DNA of 64,000 nt from Lelliottia jeotgali (GCA_002271215.1 CP018628.1:1612001-1676000); one strand, 5' to 3'; counted from the stretch's first letter, positions 11,617 through 22,829 are shown. Translations and numbers: made by a program. Notes: a model not told the origin generated them from the sequence alone.

Positions 11617-12777
11617 TTAGAACTGGTAAACGATACCCACTGCTGCCTGGTCGTCAGTCGCCAGACCAGCAGATTCAGAGTAAGAGTTGTCGTCCAGCAG
11701 GTTGAATTTGTACGCAGCGTACACGTTCATGTTTTTGTTGAAGTAGTACCAGGTACCCACTTCGATGTATTTAACCAGGTCAGCATCGCCACCGTTGAAG
11801 GTGCCACGTGCTTTCAGGTCTTTACCTTTGGACTGAACGTAGCCCAGGGATGGACGCAGACCGAAGTCGAACTGGTACTGAACAACCGCTTCGATGTTCT
11901 GAGTTTTGTTCGCGAAGTTGTTGTCAGCTTCACGAGTCATGTTTGTGGTTTCAGCGTACTGAACAGCTGCATACACGTTGTTTGCATCGTATTTAGCAGC
12001 AGTTGACCATGCTTCAGCACGATCGCCGCCTGCGCTTGCCCAATCAGCAGAGGTGCCAGCTGCAACCTGCTCGTTGGTACGGTCAGCAGTTTCATAACCC
12101 GCTGCCAGACCGAAGCCTTCGCCGAAATCATATTGTACAGAAGAGCTGAAGCCGTCGCCGTTACCTTTAGCGCCGTTACCGCCACGACCGATGTTGATCA
12201 GCTGGCCGTTGTCATTGTAGGTCGCTGCGATCGCATTGCTGCGGTCGTTTTTACCCTGGTACTGCAAGGCGATAGCCAGGCCATCAACCAGACCGAAGAA
12301 GTTGCTGTTACGGTAGGTCAGCAAGCCAGATGCACGGCCGTTCATGAAGTTGTCGGTAGCAACCCAAGAGTCACCACCCCACTCAACCAACATATCGGTA
12401 TAAGCCGCAGCATCGTAGATTGCGCCGTAGTTACGACCGTAATCCAGGGAACCTGCGTCACCGAAGTTCAGGCCAGCGAATGCCAGACGGGTTTTAGTAC
12501 CCTGTGAACCTTCAGCGTTGGAAGCATCCATGTTGTATTCCCAGTGACCATAACCAGTGATCTGGTCGTTGATCTGGGTTTCACCTTTGAAGCCGATACG
12601 GGCATAGGTGGTGTCTTCGTTGCTGGTGTCACCGTTGGTGGTCCAAATGTGTTCGCCTACAGCTTTACCGTAGAAGTCCAGTTTGTTGCCGTTTTTGTTA
12701 TAGATTTCTGCAGCGTTTGCTGCACCGGCTACCAGCAGAGCAGGGATAACCACTGCCAGAATATTGCGCTTCATCAT
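11617..12777 (-). CDS. ompF: Outer-membrane general porin OmpF (OmpK35-type)
   Basis: 386-residue precursor with a signal peptide ending [13 protein letters not shown] and the terminal phenylalanine (GIVYQF) needed for barrel assembly. It forms 16-stranded trimeric diffusion pores for small polar molecules, including beta-lactams. Its position between aspC and asnS and its upstream DNA match ompF. The constriction loop L3 reads [10 protein letters not shown], as in Klebsiella OmpK35, instead of the PEFGGD of E. coli OmpF; loops 4-5 also carry a Gly/Asn-rich insert ([16 protein letters not shown]). No frameshift or stop is present, so the porin should be functional. Confidence 0.95.
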   Translation of the reverse strand: MMKRNILAVVIPALLVAGAANAAEIYNKNGNKLDFYGKAVGEHIWTTNGDTSNEDTTYARIGFKGETQINDQITGYGHWEYNMDASNAEGSQGTKTRLAFAGLNFGDAGSLDYGRNYGAIYDAAAYTDMLVEWGGDSWVATDNFMNGRASGLLTYRNSNFFGLVDGLAIALQYQGKNDRSNAIAATYNDNGQLINIGRGGNGAKGNGDGFSSSVQYDFGEGFGLAAGYETADRTNEQVAAGTSADWASAGGDRAEAWSTAAKYDANNVYAAVQYAETTNMTREADNNFANKTQNIEAVVQYQFDFGLRPSLGYVQSKGKDLKARGTFNGGDADLVKYIEVGTWYYFNKNMNVYAAYKFNLLDDNSYSESAGLATDDQAAVGIVYQF

Positions 12778-12985
12778 TATTTATTACCCTCATTGGTTTT
12801 TTTATGACACTCGCCACTGCCGTCAATAAATTCTGTCAATAAATATTTCCGGAACTATTGATGAGAGTTTGGTGTCTTTATGTATCTGACAGGCATCTTT
12901 CCATTCATATAACCGTTTCGCTAGCCTGAAAGTGCTACAAATATAAAGATTGAGTAACAAAAAGAAATAATGTGTAACTAAATGT
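12778..12985 (-). promoter_or_regulatory. ompF leader, promoter and OmpR-binding region
   Basis: Read leftward, this closely matches E. coli ompF: AT-rich OmpR boxes with TTACA/TTACT-type cores around 12945-12985 (TTAGTTACACATT, then TTTTTGTTACTC), a -10-like AAAGAT at 12895-12900, and a leader of roughly 110 bases ending TGAGGGTAATAAATA just before the ATG. That end of the leader is the MicF pairing region in E. coli. Regulator identities are by homology. Confidence 0.85.
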
Positions 12986-13342
12986 GAAATATTGGGAACT
13001 TTGTGAAGCACCTCAAATTTCAGAACTGATTGCTGAATTAAACGGCTAACCCATTCCTATATATATGAATTGCTTATGTTTAATTTTGATAAAGGCATTT
13101 CATATCAACAGATGTTAAACAACGCGTTTTTTCTTATTGTATACATTAGCCATCTGGAAGGCCGATATTGTGTCTGTTTTTTGTGCTAAAGCATTTCAGT
13201 AGCATTAGACGCAATAAGAATGCGGTTTATTTTTTGTTCGTAGATGTTTCGTGGAAATAAAACGTAACAGGTGGAATATTTGGCGGGGTTGCAATTGGAA
13301 GTTACTGACTTTCGGCTGACATAAATTGACAGTGCAGAATAA
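12986..13342. other. AT-rich intergenic DNA upstream of ompF
   Basis: About 350 bp with no credible gene. By analogy with E. coli it should contain the distal OmpR (F4) and IHF sites of ompF; AT-rich tracts around 13060-13110 fit, but I cannot assign exact sites. A 62-codon leftward frame covering 12823-13011 lies inside the promoter and leader and is not a gene. Confidence 0.6.
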
Positions 13343-13372
13343 AATAACGGCCAGCAGTTGCTGGCCGTTATT
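13343..13372 (-). terminator. Terminator hairpin after asnS
   Basis: Perfect 14-bp inverted repeat AATAACGGCCAGCA / TGCTGGCCGTTATT with a 2-base centre, 11 bases past the asnS stop. The T tract is short (TTATT). Confidence 0.75.
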
Positions 13373-13383
13373 AATAGTTGCGT

Positions 13384-14784
13384 TTAGAAACTGGCGTTGC
13401 GTGGCGTACGTGGGAACGGAATAACATCACGCACGTTCTGCACGCCGGTAACGTAGGCAATCAGACGCTCGAAGCCCAGACCAAAACCGGAGTGTGGCAC
13501 GGTGCCATAACGGCGCAGGTCGCGGTACCAGCTGTAATCGGCTGGATTCAGGCCCATCTCTTCCATACGGGCGTCGAGCACGTCCAGGCGCTCTTCACGC
13601 TGGGAACCACCGATAATTTCACCGATGCCAGGGGCGAGAACATCCATTGCAGCAACGGTTTTACCGTCTTCGTTAAGGCGCATGTAGAAGGCCTTAATGT
13701 CTTTCGGATAGTTTTTCACGACCACCGGTGCTTTGAAGTGTTTCTCAGCCAGGTAGCGCTCATGCTCGGAAGACAAATCCACACCCCAGTAAACCGGGTT
13801 CTCGAATTTCTCTCCGCATTTTTCGAGGATTGCCACCGCATCGGTGTAATCCACCTGTGCGAAGTCTGTAGAGACGAAGCGCTCCAGACGGGCGACCGCA
13901 TCGCTGTCAACGCGCTCAGCGAAGAATTTCATGTCGTCAGGACGTTCTTCCAGAACCGCTTTGAACACATACTTCAGCATGGCTTCAGCCAGACCCGCTA
14001 CATCATTCAGATCGGCAAACGCCACTTCAGGCTCCAGCATCCAGAATTCCGCCAGGTGGCGGCTGGTGTTGGAGTTTTCAGCACGGAAGGTTGGGCCGAA
14101 GGTGTAGATTTTGGACAGGGCACAAGCGTACGTCTCGCCATTCAGCTGGCCAGATACGGTCAGGAATGCTTCTTTACCGAAGAAGTCCTGGTCAAAATCA
14201 ACTTTGCCTTCTGGCGTGCGCGGTAAGTTTTCCAGATCCAGCGTCGAAACGCGGAACATCTCGCCAGCACCTTCGGTATCGGATGCGGTAATCAGCGGGG
14301 TAGATACCCAGAAGTAGCCCTGCTCGTGGAAGAAACGGTGCAGCGCCTGAGCCAGCGTATGACGTACGCGAGCAACTGCGCCGATCATGTTGGTACGCGG
14401 ACGCAGGTGAGCCACTTCACGCAGATACTCGATGCTGTGACGTTTTGCCGCCATCGGATAGGTATCCGGATCTTCAACCCAGCCGGTAACTTCTACCGAT
14501 GTTGCCTGCAGCTCAAAGCTCTGGCCCTGTCCTGGAGACGCAACGACAGTACCGGTCACGATAACGGAACAACCGGTGGTCAGGCGCAGAACTTCGTCAT
14601 TGTAATTGGGCAGAGAATTATTAATTACGGCCTGTACAGGATCAAAGCAGGAACCGTCATAGACGGCGAGGAAGGAGATGCCAGCTTTAGAATCTCGGCG
14701 AGTACGCACCCATCCGCGCACGGTGACTTCTTGGTCAACGGCGACGCGGCCCTGGAGTACGTCGGCTACAGGCACAACGCTCAT
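13384..14784 (-). CDS. asnS: Asparaginyl-tRNA synthetase
   Basis: 466 residues from the ATG at 14784 ([13 protein letters not shown]); the frame extends 26 codons further upstream, but this start gives the E. coli length. Class IIb synthetase charging tRNA-Asn. The N-terminal OB-fold anticodon domain ([17 protein letters not shown]) is followed by the catalytic domain with motif 2 ([23 protein letters not shown]) and motif 3 ([15 protein letters not shown]). Leftward, separate from pncB by 166 bp. Confidence 0.97.
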   Translation of the reverse strand: MSVVPVADVLQGRVAVDQEVTVRGWVRTRRDSKAGISFLAVYDGSCFDPVQAVINNSLPNYNDEVLRLTTGCSVIVTGTVVASPGQGQSFELQATSVEVTGWVEDPDTYPMAAKRHSIEYLREVAHLRPRTNMIGAVARVRHTLAQALHRFFHEQGYFWVSTPLITASDTEGAGEMFRVSTLDLENLPRTPEGKVDFDQDFFGKEAFLTVSGQLNGETYACALSKIYTFGPTFRAENSNTSRHLAEFWMLEPEVAFADLNDVAGLAEAMLKYVFKAVLEERPDDMKFFAERVDSDAVARLERFVSTDFAQVDYTDAVAILEKCGEKFENPVYWGVDLSSEHERYLAEKHFKAPVVVKNYPKDIKAFYMRLNEDGKTVAAMDVLAPGIGEIIGGSQREERLDVLDARMEEMGLNPADYSWYRDLRRYGTVPHSGFGLGFERLIAYVTGVQNVRDVIPFPRTPRNASF

Positions 14785-14907
14785 AATATTCTCTCTGTTA
14801 ATAGTCGGAAAAAATAGATATTTGTCCGCCCTTATAGGGGGGATATCTATGTTACCTGGCATCCGCCATCAGACAAGCAGATTTCGCAGAGAAAAGAGAA
14901 GAAATTA

Positions 14908-14942
14908 GAAAAAAATGAGACAGGGGGCCGGAAAGCCCCCGT
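14908..14942 (-). terminator. Terminator after pncB
   Basis: Read leftward: GGGGGC TTTCCG GCCCCC hairpin at 14924-14941 followed by a run of seven Ts, 9 bases past the pncB stop. Confidence 0.8.
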
Positions 14943-14950
14943 GGAGAGGA

Positions 14951-16153
14951 TTAACTGGCTTTCTTAATCTGTGGCAGATCGAAGGCTTTACGCAGTGCAC
15001 GCACGAAGGCTTTGTCATGACAGATGGTTTTGCCGGGACTGTCAGAAAGCTTCGCCACCGGCTTGCCGTTACATTCCACCAGTTTAATCACGATATTCAG
15101 CGGTTTTACCTGGGGGATATCGCAGGTCAGGCGTGTGCCAATACCAAAGCTCAGGTTAACGCGGGAAGAGAACTGGCGATAAAGATCGACCGCTTTTGAG
15201 AGATCTAAATTATCGGAGAAAACCAGCACTTTAGTGAGCGGATCAATGCCCAGCTTTTGATAGTGAGCGATGGCTTTTTCACCCCATTCAACCGGGTCCC
15301 CGGAATCATGGCGCAGGCCTTGATAGCGGTCGGCAAATTCCGGGCCGAAGTCACGCAGGAAAGCGTCCATCGTAATACAGTCCGTAAGGGCAATACCCAG
15401 CTGATCCGGATATTCTTCAAGCCAGGCGGCGAGCGCGGCACGCTGGCTGGTGGCGAGATCGGGGCTGATTTGCTGGTGCGCCTGGAACCATTCGTGGGCC
15501 TGGGTGCCCATCGGCGTCAGGTTGCGACGACGCGCTAAATCGTAGTTACTGGTGCCGACAAACCACGGCTCCTGCTGCAAACGTTCAACGATGGCCTGCT
15601 GCACTTCGCGAGAGAAACGACGGCGGGTACCGAAATCCATAAGACGAAAACGGGACATATCCACCGATTCCGTCATCCGATTGAAATCAACCAGCTTGCT
15701 TTCGAGCGATTCCAGCGCCTGCTCAACGCCCACTTCTGGTGAACGGTAGCGGTGCACAATCTCACTGATCACCGCCAGCAGTGGCACTTCCCACATGATC
15801 ACTTCCCGCCACGGCCCGGAAAGGCGAATGTGCAGTCGACCATTATTATTGGTGACGGTGACCTGTTCGGGGTTGTAGCGGAAATCGCGCAGCCAGTCTA
15901 AATAGTCGGCTTTAAAGAAGGGGAGGCCAGAGAGCCACTGGTATTCGTCGTCCTGCAGAGTCAGATGCTGCATGGCATCGACCTGTTCACGGATCGTATC
16001 AGCGTAAATACCGAGCAAGTCATCACCACGGCAGCGGAATTCAGCCGCTACTTGCACATCATAGTAATGGTGAAAAACGGCTTGCTGCATATGCAGTTTA
16101 TACGCATCGGTATCCAGCAGTGTATGCAGAACAGGGGAAGCGAATTGAGTCAT
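14951..16153 (-). CDS. pncB: Nicotinate phosphoribosyltransferase
   Basis: 400 residues from the ATG at 16153 ([20 protein letters not shown]); an upstream in-frame ATG at 16201 would lie inside the NadR box and is rejected. It makes nicotinate mononucleotide from nicotinate and PRPP with ATP hydrolysis in the NAD salvage pathway. The conserved phosphorylatable-histidine segment ([18 protein letters not shown]) and [16 protein letters not shown] are present. A NadR-type operator lies just upstream, consistent with repression when NAD is plentiful. Confidence 0.96.
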   Translation of the reverse strand: MTQFASPVLHTLLDTDAYKLHMQQAVFHHYYDVQVAAEFRCRGDDLLGIYADTIREQVDAMQHLTLQDDEYQWLSGLPFFKADYLDWLRDFRYNPEQVTVTNNNGRLHIRLSGPWREVIMWEVPLLAVISEIVHRYRSPEVGVEQALESLESKLVDFNRMTESVDMSRFRLMDFGTRRRFSREVQQAIVERLQQEPWFVGTSNYDLARRRNLTPMGTQAHEWFQAHQQISPDLATSQRAALAAWLEEYPDQLGIALTDCITMDAFLRDFGPEFADRYQGLRHDSGDPVEWGEKAIAHYQKLGIDPLTKVLVFSDNLDLSKAVDLYRQFSSRVNLSFGIGTRLTCDIPQVKPLNIVIKLVECNGKPVAKLSDSPGKTICHDKAFVRALRKAFDLPQIKKAS

Positions 16154-16182
16154 AGGTGCGCAGTAGCATCCTCTCACGGGAG

Positions 16183-16200
16183 CGTTTAGTACAATAAACA
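16183..16200 (-). promoter_or_regulatory. NadR operator upstream of pncB
   Basis: Read leftward TGTTTA-TTGTAC-TAAACG, matching the NadR consensus TGTTTA-N6-TAAACA at 11 of 12 fixed positions, 30 bases upstream of the pncB start. Confidence 0.85.
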
Positions 16201-16418
16201 ACTATTGAAACCGCTGGAGTATACCTTGTTTAGCGATTTATTGAACCCCGATCACAACATAAGCTGCCGTTATGGTCGAGTGCATTTTGTGCCTCGTGTT
16301 ATACAAATGTAGCAAAAATGGGTTTTCTCCCTGAAAAGATGAACATTCTGCGTAGCGCGTTTTGCGCAACAGGAATAGACTGGATTCGTTATTCGACAAA
16401 CGATGCATAAGGTTTTCT

Positions 16419-19031
16419 ATGACACAACAGCCACAAGCCAAATACCGCCACGACTACCGTGCGCCGGAATACCTGATTAGCGATATCGATCTGACTTTTG
16501 ACCTGGATGCCACCAAAACCGTTGTTACGGCCATAAGCCAGGTCACACGCCAAAGTGCGACGGCTGTACCGCTGCGCCTCGACGGTGAAGACCTGACGCT
16601 GGTCTCCGTGCACGTGAACGACGAAGCGTGGACCGACTATAAAGAAGAAGAGGGTCAGCTGGTCATTAACAATCTGCCAGAGCGTTTCTCCCTGCGCATC
16701 GTGACCGAAATCAGCCCTGCGTCCAATACGGCGCTGGAAGGCCTGTATCAATCAGGCGTGGCGCTTTGCACTCAGTGCGAAGCCGAAGGTTTCCGCCATA
16801 TTACCTGGTATCTGGACCGCCCTGACGTTCTGGCGCGTTTCACCACCAAAATCATTGCCGATAAAAAACTTTATCCGTACCTGCTCTCCAACGGTAACCG
16901 CGTCGGGCAGGGCGAGCTGGAAAACGGTCGTCACTGGACCCAATGGCAAGATCCATTCCCAAAACCGTGCTATCTCTTTGCGCTGGTGGCGGGTGATTTC
17001 GACGTTCTGCGCGATACCTTCAAAACCCGTTCCGGTCGCGACGTAGCGCTGGAGCTGTTTGTCGATCGCGGCAACCTTGATCGCGCACCGTGGGCAATGA
17101 CCTCATTAATCAACTCCATGAAGTGGGACGAAGAGCGTTTCGGCCTGGAATACGATCTCGACATCTATATGATCGTCGCCGTCGACTTCTTTAATATGGG
17201 TGCGATGGAGAACAAAGGCCTGAACGTCTTTAACTCCAAATACGTGCTGGCGCGTACTGATACCGCCACCGATAAAGATTATCTCGATATCGAACGCGTC
17301 ATCGGCCACGAATACTTCCACAACTGGACCGGCAACCGCGTGACCTGCCGCGACTGGTTCCAGTTGAGCCTGAAAGAAGGCCTGACCGTGTTCCGTGACC
17401 AGGAGTTCAGCTCCGATTTGGGTTCACGCGCGGTCAATCGCATCAGCAACGTGCGCACCATGCGTGGCCTGCAGTTCGCTGAAGACGCCAGCCCAATGGC
17501 GCACCCGATTCGCCCGGACAAAGTGATTGAGATGAACAACTTCTACACCCTGACGGTGTACGAGAAAGGTTCTGAAATCATTCGCATGATCCACACTTTG
17601 CTCGGTGAAGAGAACTTCCAGAAAGGAATGCAGCTCTATTTCGAACGTCACGACGGCAGCGCAGCCACCTGCGACGATTTCGTTCAGGCGATGGAAGACG
17701 CGTCCAACGTCGATCTGTCCCATTTCCGCCGCTGGTACAGCCAGGCCGGTACGCCGATTGTCACCGTCAAAGACGACTACAATCCGGAAACCGAGCAGTA
17801 CACCCTGACCATCAGCCAGCGTACGCCGCCGACGGCTGAGCAGGAAGAGAAGCACCCGCTGCACATTCCGTTCAGCATCGAGCTGTATGACAACGAAGGT
17901 AAAGTGATTCCGCTACAGAAGGGCGGTCATCCGGTGCATCACGTGCTGAATGTGACCCAGGCGGAGCAAACCTTTATCTTTGATAATGTCTACTTCCAGC
18001 CGGTTCCGGCGCTGCTGTGCGAATTCTCTGCCCCGGTGAAACTGGAATATAAGTGGAGCGATCAGCAGCTCACCTTCCTGATGCGTCACGCGCGCAACGA
18101 TTTCTCCCGCTGGGATGCTGCGCAGAGTCTGCTGGCGACCTACATCAAACTGAACGTCAACCGTCATCAGCAGGGACAGCCGTTGTCGCTGCCTGTGCAT
18201 GTTGCCGATGCGTTCCGCGCGATTCTGCTGGATGAGAACATCGATCCGGCGCTGGCCGCAGAGATTCTGACTCTGCCATCCGCAAACGAAATCGCCGAGC
18301 TGTTCGAGGTTATCGATCCGATCGCGATTACCGCTGTGCGTGAAGCTCTGACCCGTACGCTGGCGACTGAGCTGGCCGACGAGTTCCTGGCAATTTACAA
18401 CGCCAACAAGCTCGACCAATACCGTGTGGAACACGCCGATATCGGCAAGCGTTCTCTGCGTAATACCTGTCTGCGCTATCTGGCCTTCGGTGACGCGGAA
18501 CTGGCAAATACGCTGGTCAGCAAGCAGTATCACGACGCCGATAACATGACCGACGCATTGGCAGCTCTGGCGGCAAGCGTGGCGGCTGAGTTGCCTTGCC
18601 GCGATACGCTGATGCAAGAGTATGATGACAAGTGGCATCAGGATGGTCTGGTTATGGATAAGTGGTTTATTCTGCAATCCACCAGCCCGTCAGCGGATGT
18701 TCTTAGCACTGTGCGCAGCCTGCTGAAGCACCGCTCTTTCACCATGAGCAATCCGAACCGCGTGCGTTCTCTGATTGGCGCGTTTGCCAGCAGCAATCCG
18801 GCAGCGTTCCATGCAGAAGATGGCAGTGGTTATCAGTTTATGGTGGAAATGCTGACCGAGCTGAACAGCCGCAACCCGCAGGTGGCGTCACGTCTGATTG
18901 AGCCGCTGATTCGTTTGAAACGGTATGACGCGCCGCGTCAGGCGAAAATGCGTGCTGCGCTGGAACAGTTGAAAGGGCTGGAAAATCTGTCGGGCGATCT
19001 GTTCGAGAAGATTAGTAAGGCGCTGGCCTGA
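16419..19031 (+). CDS. pepN: Aminopeptidase N
   Basis: 870 residues from the ATG at 16419 (MTQQPQAKYRHDYRAPEYL), the exact E. coli length; an upstream in-frame start at 16362 would add 19 unconserved residues. M1 zinc metallopeptidase that removes N-terminal residues and does most of the ATP-independent peptide turnover downstream of Lon and Clp. The exopeptidase motif GAMEN and the zinc motif HEYFHNW (HEXXH) with the downstream glutamate in LKEGLTVFRDQE are intact near residues 260-320. Divergent from pncB; the 265 bp gap contains both promoters. Confidence 0.97.
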   Translation: MTQQPQAKYRHDYRAPEYLISDIDLTFDLDATKTVVTAISQVTRQSATAVPLRLDGEDLTLVSVHVNDEAWTDYKEEEGQLVINNLPERFSLRIVTEISPASNTALEGLYQSGVALCTQCEAEGFRHITWYLDRPDVLARFTTKIIADKKLYPYLLSNGNRVGQGELENGRHWTQWQDPFPKPCYLFALVAGDFDVLRDTFKTRSGRDVALELFVDRGNLDRAPWAMTSLINSMKWDEERFGLEYDLDIYMIVAVDFFNMGAMENKGLNVFNSKYVLARTDTATDKDYLDIERVIGHEYFHNWTGNRVTCRDWFQLSLKEGLTVFRDQEFSSDLGSRAVNRISNVRTMRGLQFAEDASPMAHPIRPDKVIEMNNFYTLTVYEKGSEIIRMIHTLLGEENFQKGMQLYFERHDGSAATCDDFVQAMEDASNVDLSHFRRWYSQAGTPIVTVKDDYNPETEQYTLTISQRTPPTAEQEEKHPLHIPFSIELYDNEGKVIPLQKGGHPVHHVLNVTQAEQTFIFDNVYFQPVPALLCEFSAPVKLEYKWSDQQLTFLMRHARNDFSRWDAAQSLLATYIKLNVNRHQQGQPLSLPVHVADAFRAILLDENIDPALAAEILTLPSANEIAELFEVIDPIAITAVREALTRTLATELADEFLAIYNANKLDQYRVEHADIGKRSLRNTCLRYLAFGDAELANTLVSKQYHDADNMTDALAALAASVAAELPCRDTLMQEYDDKWHQDGLVMDKWFILQSTSPSADVLSTVRSLLKHRSFTMSNPNRVRSLIGAFASSNPAAFHAEDGSGYQFMVEMLTELNSRNPQVASRLIEPLIRLKRYDAPRQAKMRAALEQLKGLENLSGDLFEKISKALA

Positions 19032-19064
19032 TAGAAGCGCCCGGTGGCGCTTCGGGGTAAATGC

Positions 19065-19092
19065 AAAACGGCAACGCATGTTGCCGTTTTTG
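19065..19092 (+). terminator. Rho-independent terminator after pepN
   Basis: AAAACGGCAACGCATGTTGCCGTTTTTG: stem AAACGGCAAC / GTTGCCGTTT followed by Ts. A small GC hairpin (GAAGCGCC CGGT GGCGCTTC, about 19035-19054) precedes it. Confidence 0.82.
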
Positions 19093-19101
19093 ATGTTTTC
19101 T

Positions 19102-19140
19102 CCCTCTCCCGTGGGAGAGGGTTGGGGTGAGGGCATCAGG
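19102..19140. repeat. Interspersed palindromic repeat (CCCTCTCCC type)
   Basis: CCCTCTCCC GT GGGAGAGGG, then TTGGGGTGAGGGCATCAGG. The unit resembles a dispersed extragenic repeat common in Enterobacter and other gammaproteobacteria, located here between convergent pepN and ssuB. Only one copy is seen in this window. Confidence 0.65.
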
Positions 19141-19170
19141 CATAAGCTGAAGCCGCCGCCCGGCTTTTTT

Positions 19171-19938
19171 CTATCCGTGACGCCGGACCTGCACTTCGGT
19201 CGCCCCACGCTTCATCACTCTTTCCAGCACTTCCGCTTCCAGCTCCGCCAGCCGTGCAGATCCTTTACGCCGTGGGCGCGGAATATCCACCGCCACATCC
19301 AGCCCGATTTTGCCCTCTTCAATGAGTAACACCCGGTCGGCCATTGCTACGGCTTCGCTCACGTCATGCGTCACCAGCAGCACCGTAAAGCCATGCTCCT
19401 GCCAAAGCGACTCGATCAGATCCTGCATTTCGATACGCGTCAGGGCATCCAGCGCCCCAAGCGGTTCATCCAGCAATAGCAGACCGGGACGATGGATTAA
19501 CGCCCGCGCCAGCGCCACACGCTGTTTTTGACCGCCGGAGAGGGCGGCTGGCCACTCGCCCGCACGGTTTTCCAGCCCGACGGCGCTCAGCGCCTGACGG
19601 GCGCTATCCCGCCAGCTGCCTTTCAGCCCCAGCCCGACGTTATCGATTACCGTTTTCCACGGCAGCAGGCGCGCATCCTGAAACATCATCCGGGTATCGT
19701 CCTGAATATCGGCCAGCGGCGTATTGCCGGCCAGCAGCTCGCCGCCGTTAGGCGCCTCCAGTCCGGCAAGCAGTCGTAATAAGGTGCTTTTTCCGCCACC
19801 GCTGCGCCCGACTACGGCAACGAATTGTCCGGCGGGAATATGCAAATCTAAGGCATTCAGGATGGTGTTATCGCCATAGCGTTTAGTGACGCCGTTAAGC
19901 AGGAGCGGCGTGCCCTGGTTTAAACGAGCCGTAGTCAT
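19171..19938 (-). CDS. ssuB: Aliphatic sulfonate ABC transporter, ATPase SsuB
   Basis: 255-residue ABC ATPase of the nitrate/sulfonate/taurine family powering alkanesulfonate import under sulfur limitation. It has Walker A (GRSGGGKST), signature LSGGQKQR and Walker B LLLLDEP followed by GALDALTR. The start overlaps the ssuC stop by 4 bp (ATGA). Last gene of ssuEADCB, and the C-terminal region is the least conserved part of the protein. Confidence 0.96.
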   Translation of the reverse strand: MTTARLNQGTPLLLNGVTKRYGDNTILNALDLHIPAGQFVAVVGRSGGGKSTLLRLLAGLEAPNGGELLAGNTPLADIQDDTRMMFQDARLLPWKTVIDNVGLGLKGSWRDSARQALSAVGLENRAGEWPAALSGGQKQRVALARALIHRPGLLLLDEPLGALDALTRIEMQDLIESLWQEHGFTVLLVTHDVSEAVAMADRVLLIEEGKIGLDVAVDIPRPRRKGSARLAELEAEVLERVMKRGATEVQVRRHG

Positions 19939-20726
19939 GCGTTCGCCTCCTTCGTGGAATAGGCCGGATTCCAGCGCAGCCAGCTACGCTCCAGCCACTG
20001 GGCGCTGATGTCGGCGAGTTTGCCGAGCAGGGCGTAAAGGATGATGGCAACCACCACCACGTCGGTTTGCAGAAATTCACGGGCGTTCATCGCCAGATAG
20101 CCGATGCCGGAGTTCGCCGAAATGGTTTCTGCGACGATAAGCGTTAGCCACATCAGGCCGAGCGCAAACCGCACCCCGACCATGATCGACGGCAGCGCGC
20201 CCGGCAGGATCACATGAATAAACAGCGAAAAGCCGGATAAACCGTAGCTGCGCGCCATCTCGACCAGCCCGCGATCGATGTTGCGAATGCCGTGCCAGGT
20301 GTTGATGTAAATCGGGAATAGGGTGCCGAGTGCGACGAGGAAAATTTTGGCGCTCTCATCGATGCCAAACCACAAAATCACTAGCGGGATCAGCGCCAGA
20401 TGCGGCACATTACGCAGCATCTGGATTGACGTATCCAGCAAACGCTCGCCCCAGCGGGACAGGCCACTGATAAGGCCCAGCGTCAGGCCAATCGAGCCGC
20501 CGATGGAAAAACCAATCAGCGCGCGCCAGGAGCTGATCGCCAGGTGTTGCCACAGCTCACCGCTGGAACTGAGTGACCAGAACGCTTCCACCACGCCCTC
20601 CGGAGAGGGCAGAATACGGCTCGACAACCATCCCACGGAGGAGGCGAGTTGCCAGACAATCACGATGCCGACGGGCAGAAACCAGGGGGCCAGCCTCAGC
20701 AGCCATTTTGGGGATGGGTTCGCCAT
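19935..20726 (-). CDS. ssuC: Aliphatic sulfonate ABC transporter, permease SsuC
   Basis: 263 residues from the ATG at 20726 ([20 protein letters not shown]), the E. coli length; the open frame runs further upstream into ssuD in another phase and is not used. Inner-membrane permease with about six transmembrane segments and the EAA loop near [15 protein letters not shown] that contacts SsuB. It starts 10 bases after the ssuD stop. Confidence 0.95.
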   Translation of the reverse strand: MANPSPKWLLRLAPWFLPVGIVIVWQLASSVGWLSSRILPSPEGVVEAFWSLSSSGELWQHLAISSWRALIGFSIGGSIGLTLGLISGLSRWGERLLDTSIQMLRNVPHLALIPLVILWFGIDESAKIFLVALGTLFPIYINTWHGIRNIDRGLVEMARSYGLSGFSLFIHVILPGALPSIMVGVRFALGLMWLTLIVAETISANSGIGYLAMNAREFLQTDVVVVAIILYALLGKLADISAQWLERSWLRWNPAYSTKEANA

Positions 20727-20736
20727 ACGGACCTCG

Positions 20737-21882
20737 TTAGCTCTGCGCGACTTTTCGCGGGATAAACTCATTCGCCACGGCTTCGCCCTGAAGCTGGAGC
20801 GGGCGCGGCTGTGGAATTTCGGGGATCGAGACATCCAGATGCGGGAACAGCAGTTCGCCGACTTTGTACGCCTCTTCCAGGTGTGGATAGCCGGACAAAA
20901 TAAAACTGTCGATACCGAGATCCGCATATTCGTTAATTCGTGCCGCGACCGTTGGGCCATCGCCTACTAACGCTGTACCCGCTCCGCCACGAACCAGCCC
21001 TACACCCGCCCACAGGTTCGGGCTGATTTCGAGATTCTCCCGCTTGCCGTTATGAAGAGAAGCCATCCGGTGCTGCCCTACGGAATCGGTTTTCGCCAGT
21101 GCGGCCTGCGCTTTGGCGATGGTCTCATCGTCAAGGTGCGAAATCAGACGATCGGCGGCCTGCCAGGCTTCCGCATTGGTTTCCCGCACGATGACGTGCA
21201 GACGAATGCCGAAACGCACTTTGCGCCCGTGCGCGGCGGCTTTGGCGCGAACTTGCTCAATTTTCTCTTTCACCAGCTCCGGCGGTTCGCCCCAGGTCAG
21301 ATACAGATCAACCTGTTCGGCGGCCAGATCCTGCGCCACATCCGATGAGCCACCAAAGTAGAGCGGGGGACGTGGTTGCTGAACCGGCGCAAACAGCAGC
21401 TTCGCATCGCGCACGTGAATATGTTTGCCCTCATAGGTGACGGTTTCGCCCTCCAGCAAACGTCTCCAGACGCGGGTAAATTCTGCTGATGCTTCGTAGC
21501 GCTCCGTGTGATCGAGAAACACCCCGTCACCCGCAAGTTCCTGCGGGTCGCTGCCGGTGACAAGGTTAAACAGAGCGCGGCCATTGGAAAGCCGGTCAAG
21601 CGTTGCGGCCTGACGGGCGGCGACGGTAGGTGAAACGACGCTCGGGCGCAGGGCGACCAAAAACTTCAGCCGCTGTGTGACTGGAATCATCGATGCCGCG
21701 ACCAGCCATGCATCTTCGCAGGAACGTCCTGTCGGGATTAGCACACCGGTAAAGCCGATTCTGTCCGCTGCCTGCGCAATTTGCTGCAAGTAGCCGTAGT
21801 CCACTGGGCGGGCGCCCTCTTCGGTTCCAAGATAATGCCCGTCACCGTGGGTCGGTAAAAACCAGAATAGATTCAGACTCAT
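20737..21882 (-). CDS. ssuD: FMNH2-dependent alkanesulfonate monooxygenase
   Basis: 381 residues of the luciferase-like family (TIM barrel). It cleaves C1-C10 alkanesulfonates to the aldehyde and sulfite using O2 and FMNH2 supplied by SsuE. N-terminal [16 protein letters not shown] and the conserved [28 protein letters not shown] segment identify it. The start overlaps the ssuA stop by 4 bp, so the cytosolic desulfonase is coupled to uptake. Confidence 0.96.
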   Translation of the reverse strand: MSLNLFWFLPTHGDGHYLGTEEGARPVDYGYLQQIAQAADRIGFTGVLIPTGRSCEDAWLVAASMIPVTQRLKFLVALRPSVVSPTVAARQAATLDRLSNGRALFNLVTGSDPQELAGDGVFLDHTERYEASAEFTRVWRRLLEGETVTYEGKHIHVRDAKLLFAPVQQPRPPLYFGGSSDVAQDLAAEQVDLYLTWGEPPELVKEKIEQVRAKAAAHGRKVRFGIRLHVIVRETNAEAWQAADRLISHLDDETIAKAQAALAKTDSVGQHRMASLHNGKRENLEISPNLWAGVGLVRGGAGTALVGDGPTVAARINEYADLGIDSFILSGYPHLEEAYKVGELLFPHLDVSIPEIPQPRPLQLQGEAVANEFIPRKVAQS

Positions 21883-22829
21883 GATTTCGATCCTTCTTTG
21901 TCAGAGGGTTGCCAGATGCGGTCGCGAATATCGATTTTTTTCGGCACGAGATGGTTCTCGTAGAAAAGATCCGCGGTCTGCTGTTGCAGGACGGCGGTTT
22001 TGGCGTCGACGGGTTTGATCACTGTCGTCGGGCGATGATCCAGATAGCTGGCGATCACCGGCTCTGGCAGGCCCATCGTTTTGGCGAGCAGGGCGATGCT
22101 TTCCTGACGCTGGCTCTGAGTGAGCGCATCCGCCTCGCTAAAGGTATTCAGCACGCCCTGAACAAATTCACCGTTCTTTTCGGCATAAGGGCGAGCGGCA
22201 AGATAGAAAGAACCGGTCTGTTTCAGCGTTTCGCCATCTTTCAGCACCCGAACGCCACCCTGCAGTAACGCGGCGGAGTAATACGGGTCCCAGATTGCCC
22301 AGGCATCCACATTATTTTGCTGGAACGCTGCGCGGGCATCCGCCGGGGTTAAATAGATGGGTTGAATGTCGTTGAACGACAGGCCCGCCTGTTGAAGCGC
22401 GCGCAGCAGTAAATTGTGCGAACTGGAACCTTTCTGGAACGCGACTTTATGGCCTTTTAGATCCGCGACGGTTTTTATCGGGCTGTTCTCAGGCACCAGA
22501 ATCACTTCCGCTTTCGGCTTCGGTGGCTCTACGCCAACGTAGACCAAATCAGCGCCAGCGGCCTGGGCAAAAATCGGCGGAATATCGCCGGTACTGCCTA
22601 AATCAATGCTGCCGACGTTCAACGCCTCCAGCATCTGCGGTCCGGCAGGGAACTCGACCCAAGAGAATTTAGTGTCCGGGTAGCGCTTTTCCAGCAACTG
22701 ATGAGTTTTCGCCAGCACCATACTGACGCTGCCTTTTTGGTAGCCAATACGCAGGCTTTCCGGCGCAGGTTCCGTCGCCTGTGCCAGAGCAGAAACGGCG
22801 AGCAGAGCGGTGATAAGAGCTTTAAACAT
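21879..22829 (-). CDS. ssuA: Aliphatic sulfonate-binding periplasmic protein SsuA
   Basis: 316-residue solute-binding protein (319 in E. coli) with an N-terminal signal peptide ([18 protein letters not shown]). It delivers alkanesulfonates to SsuBC. Family features include [17 protein letters not shown] at the mature N-terminus and [12 protein letters not shown]. Its start overlaps the end of ssuE by 8 bp. The C-terminal tail ends [12 protein letters not shown]. Confidence 0.95.
   Translation of the reverse strand: MFKALITALLAVSALAQATEPAPESLRIGYQKGSVSMVLAKTHQLLEKRYPDTKFSWVEFPAGPQMLEALNVGSIDLGSTGDIPPIFAQAAGADLVYVGVEPPKPKAEVILVPENSPIKTVADLKGHKVAFQKGSSSHNLLLRALQQAGLSFNDIQPIYLTPADARAAFQQNNVDAWAIWDPYYSAALLQGGVRVLKDGETLKQTGSFYLAARPYAEKNGEFVQGVLNTFSEADALTQSQRQESIALLAKTMGLPEPVIASYLDHRPTTVIKPVDAKTAVLQQQTADLFYENHLVPKKIDIRDRIWQPSDKEGSKS

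Noticed and set aside
12823..13011. 62-codon leftward frame upstream of ompF
   Set aside because: It lies across the ompF leader and OmpR sites and has no ribosome site or family resemblance.
13378..14226. 282-codon rightward frame opposite asnS
   Set aside because: Antisense shadow of a strongly conserved synthetase, without a separate promoter or ribosome site.
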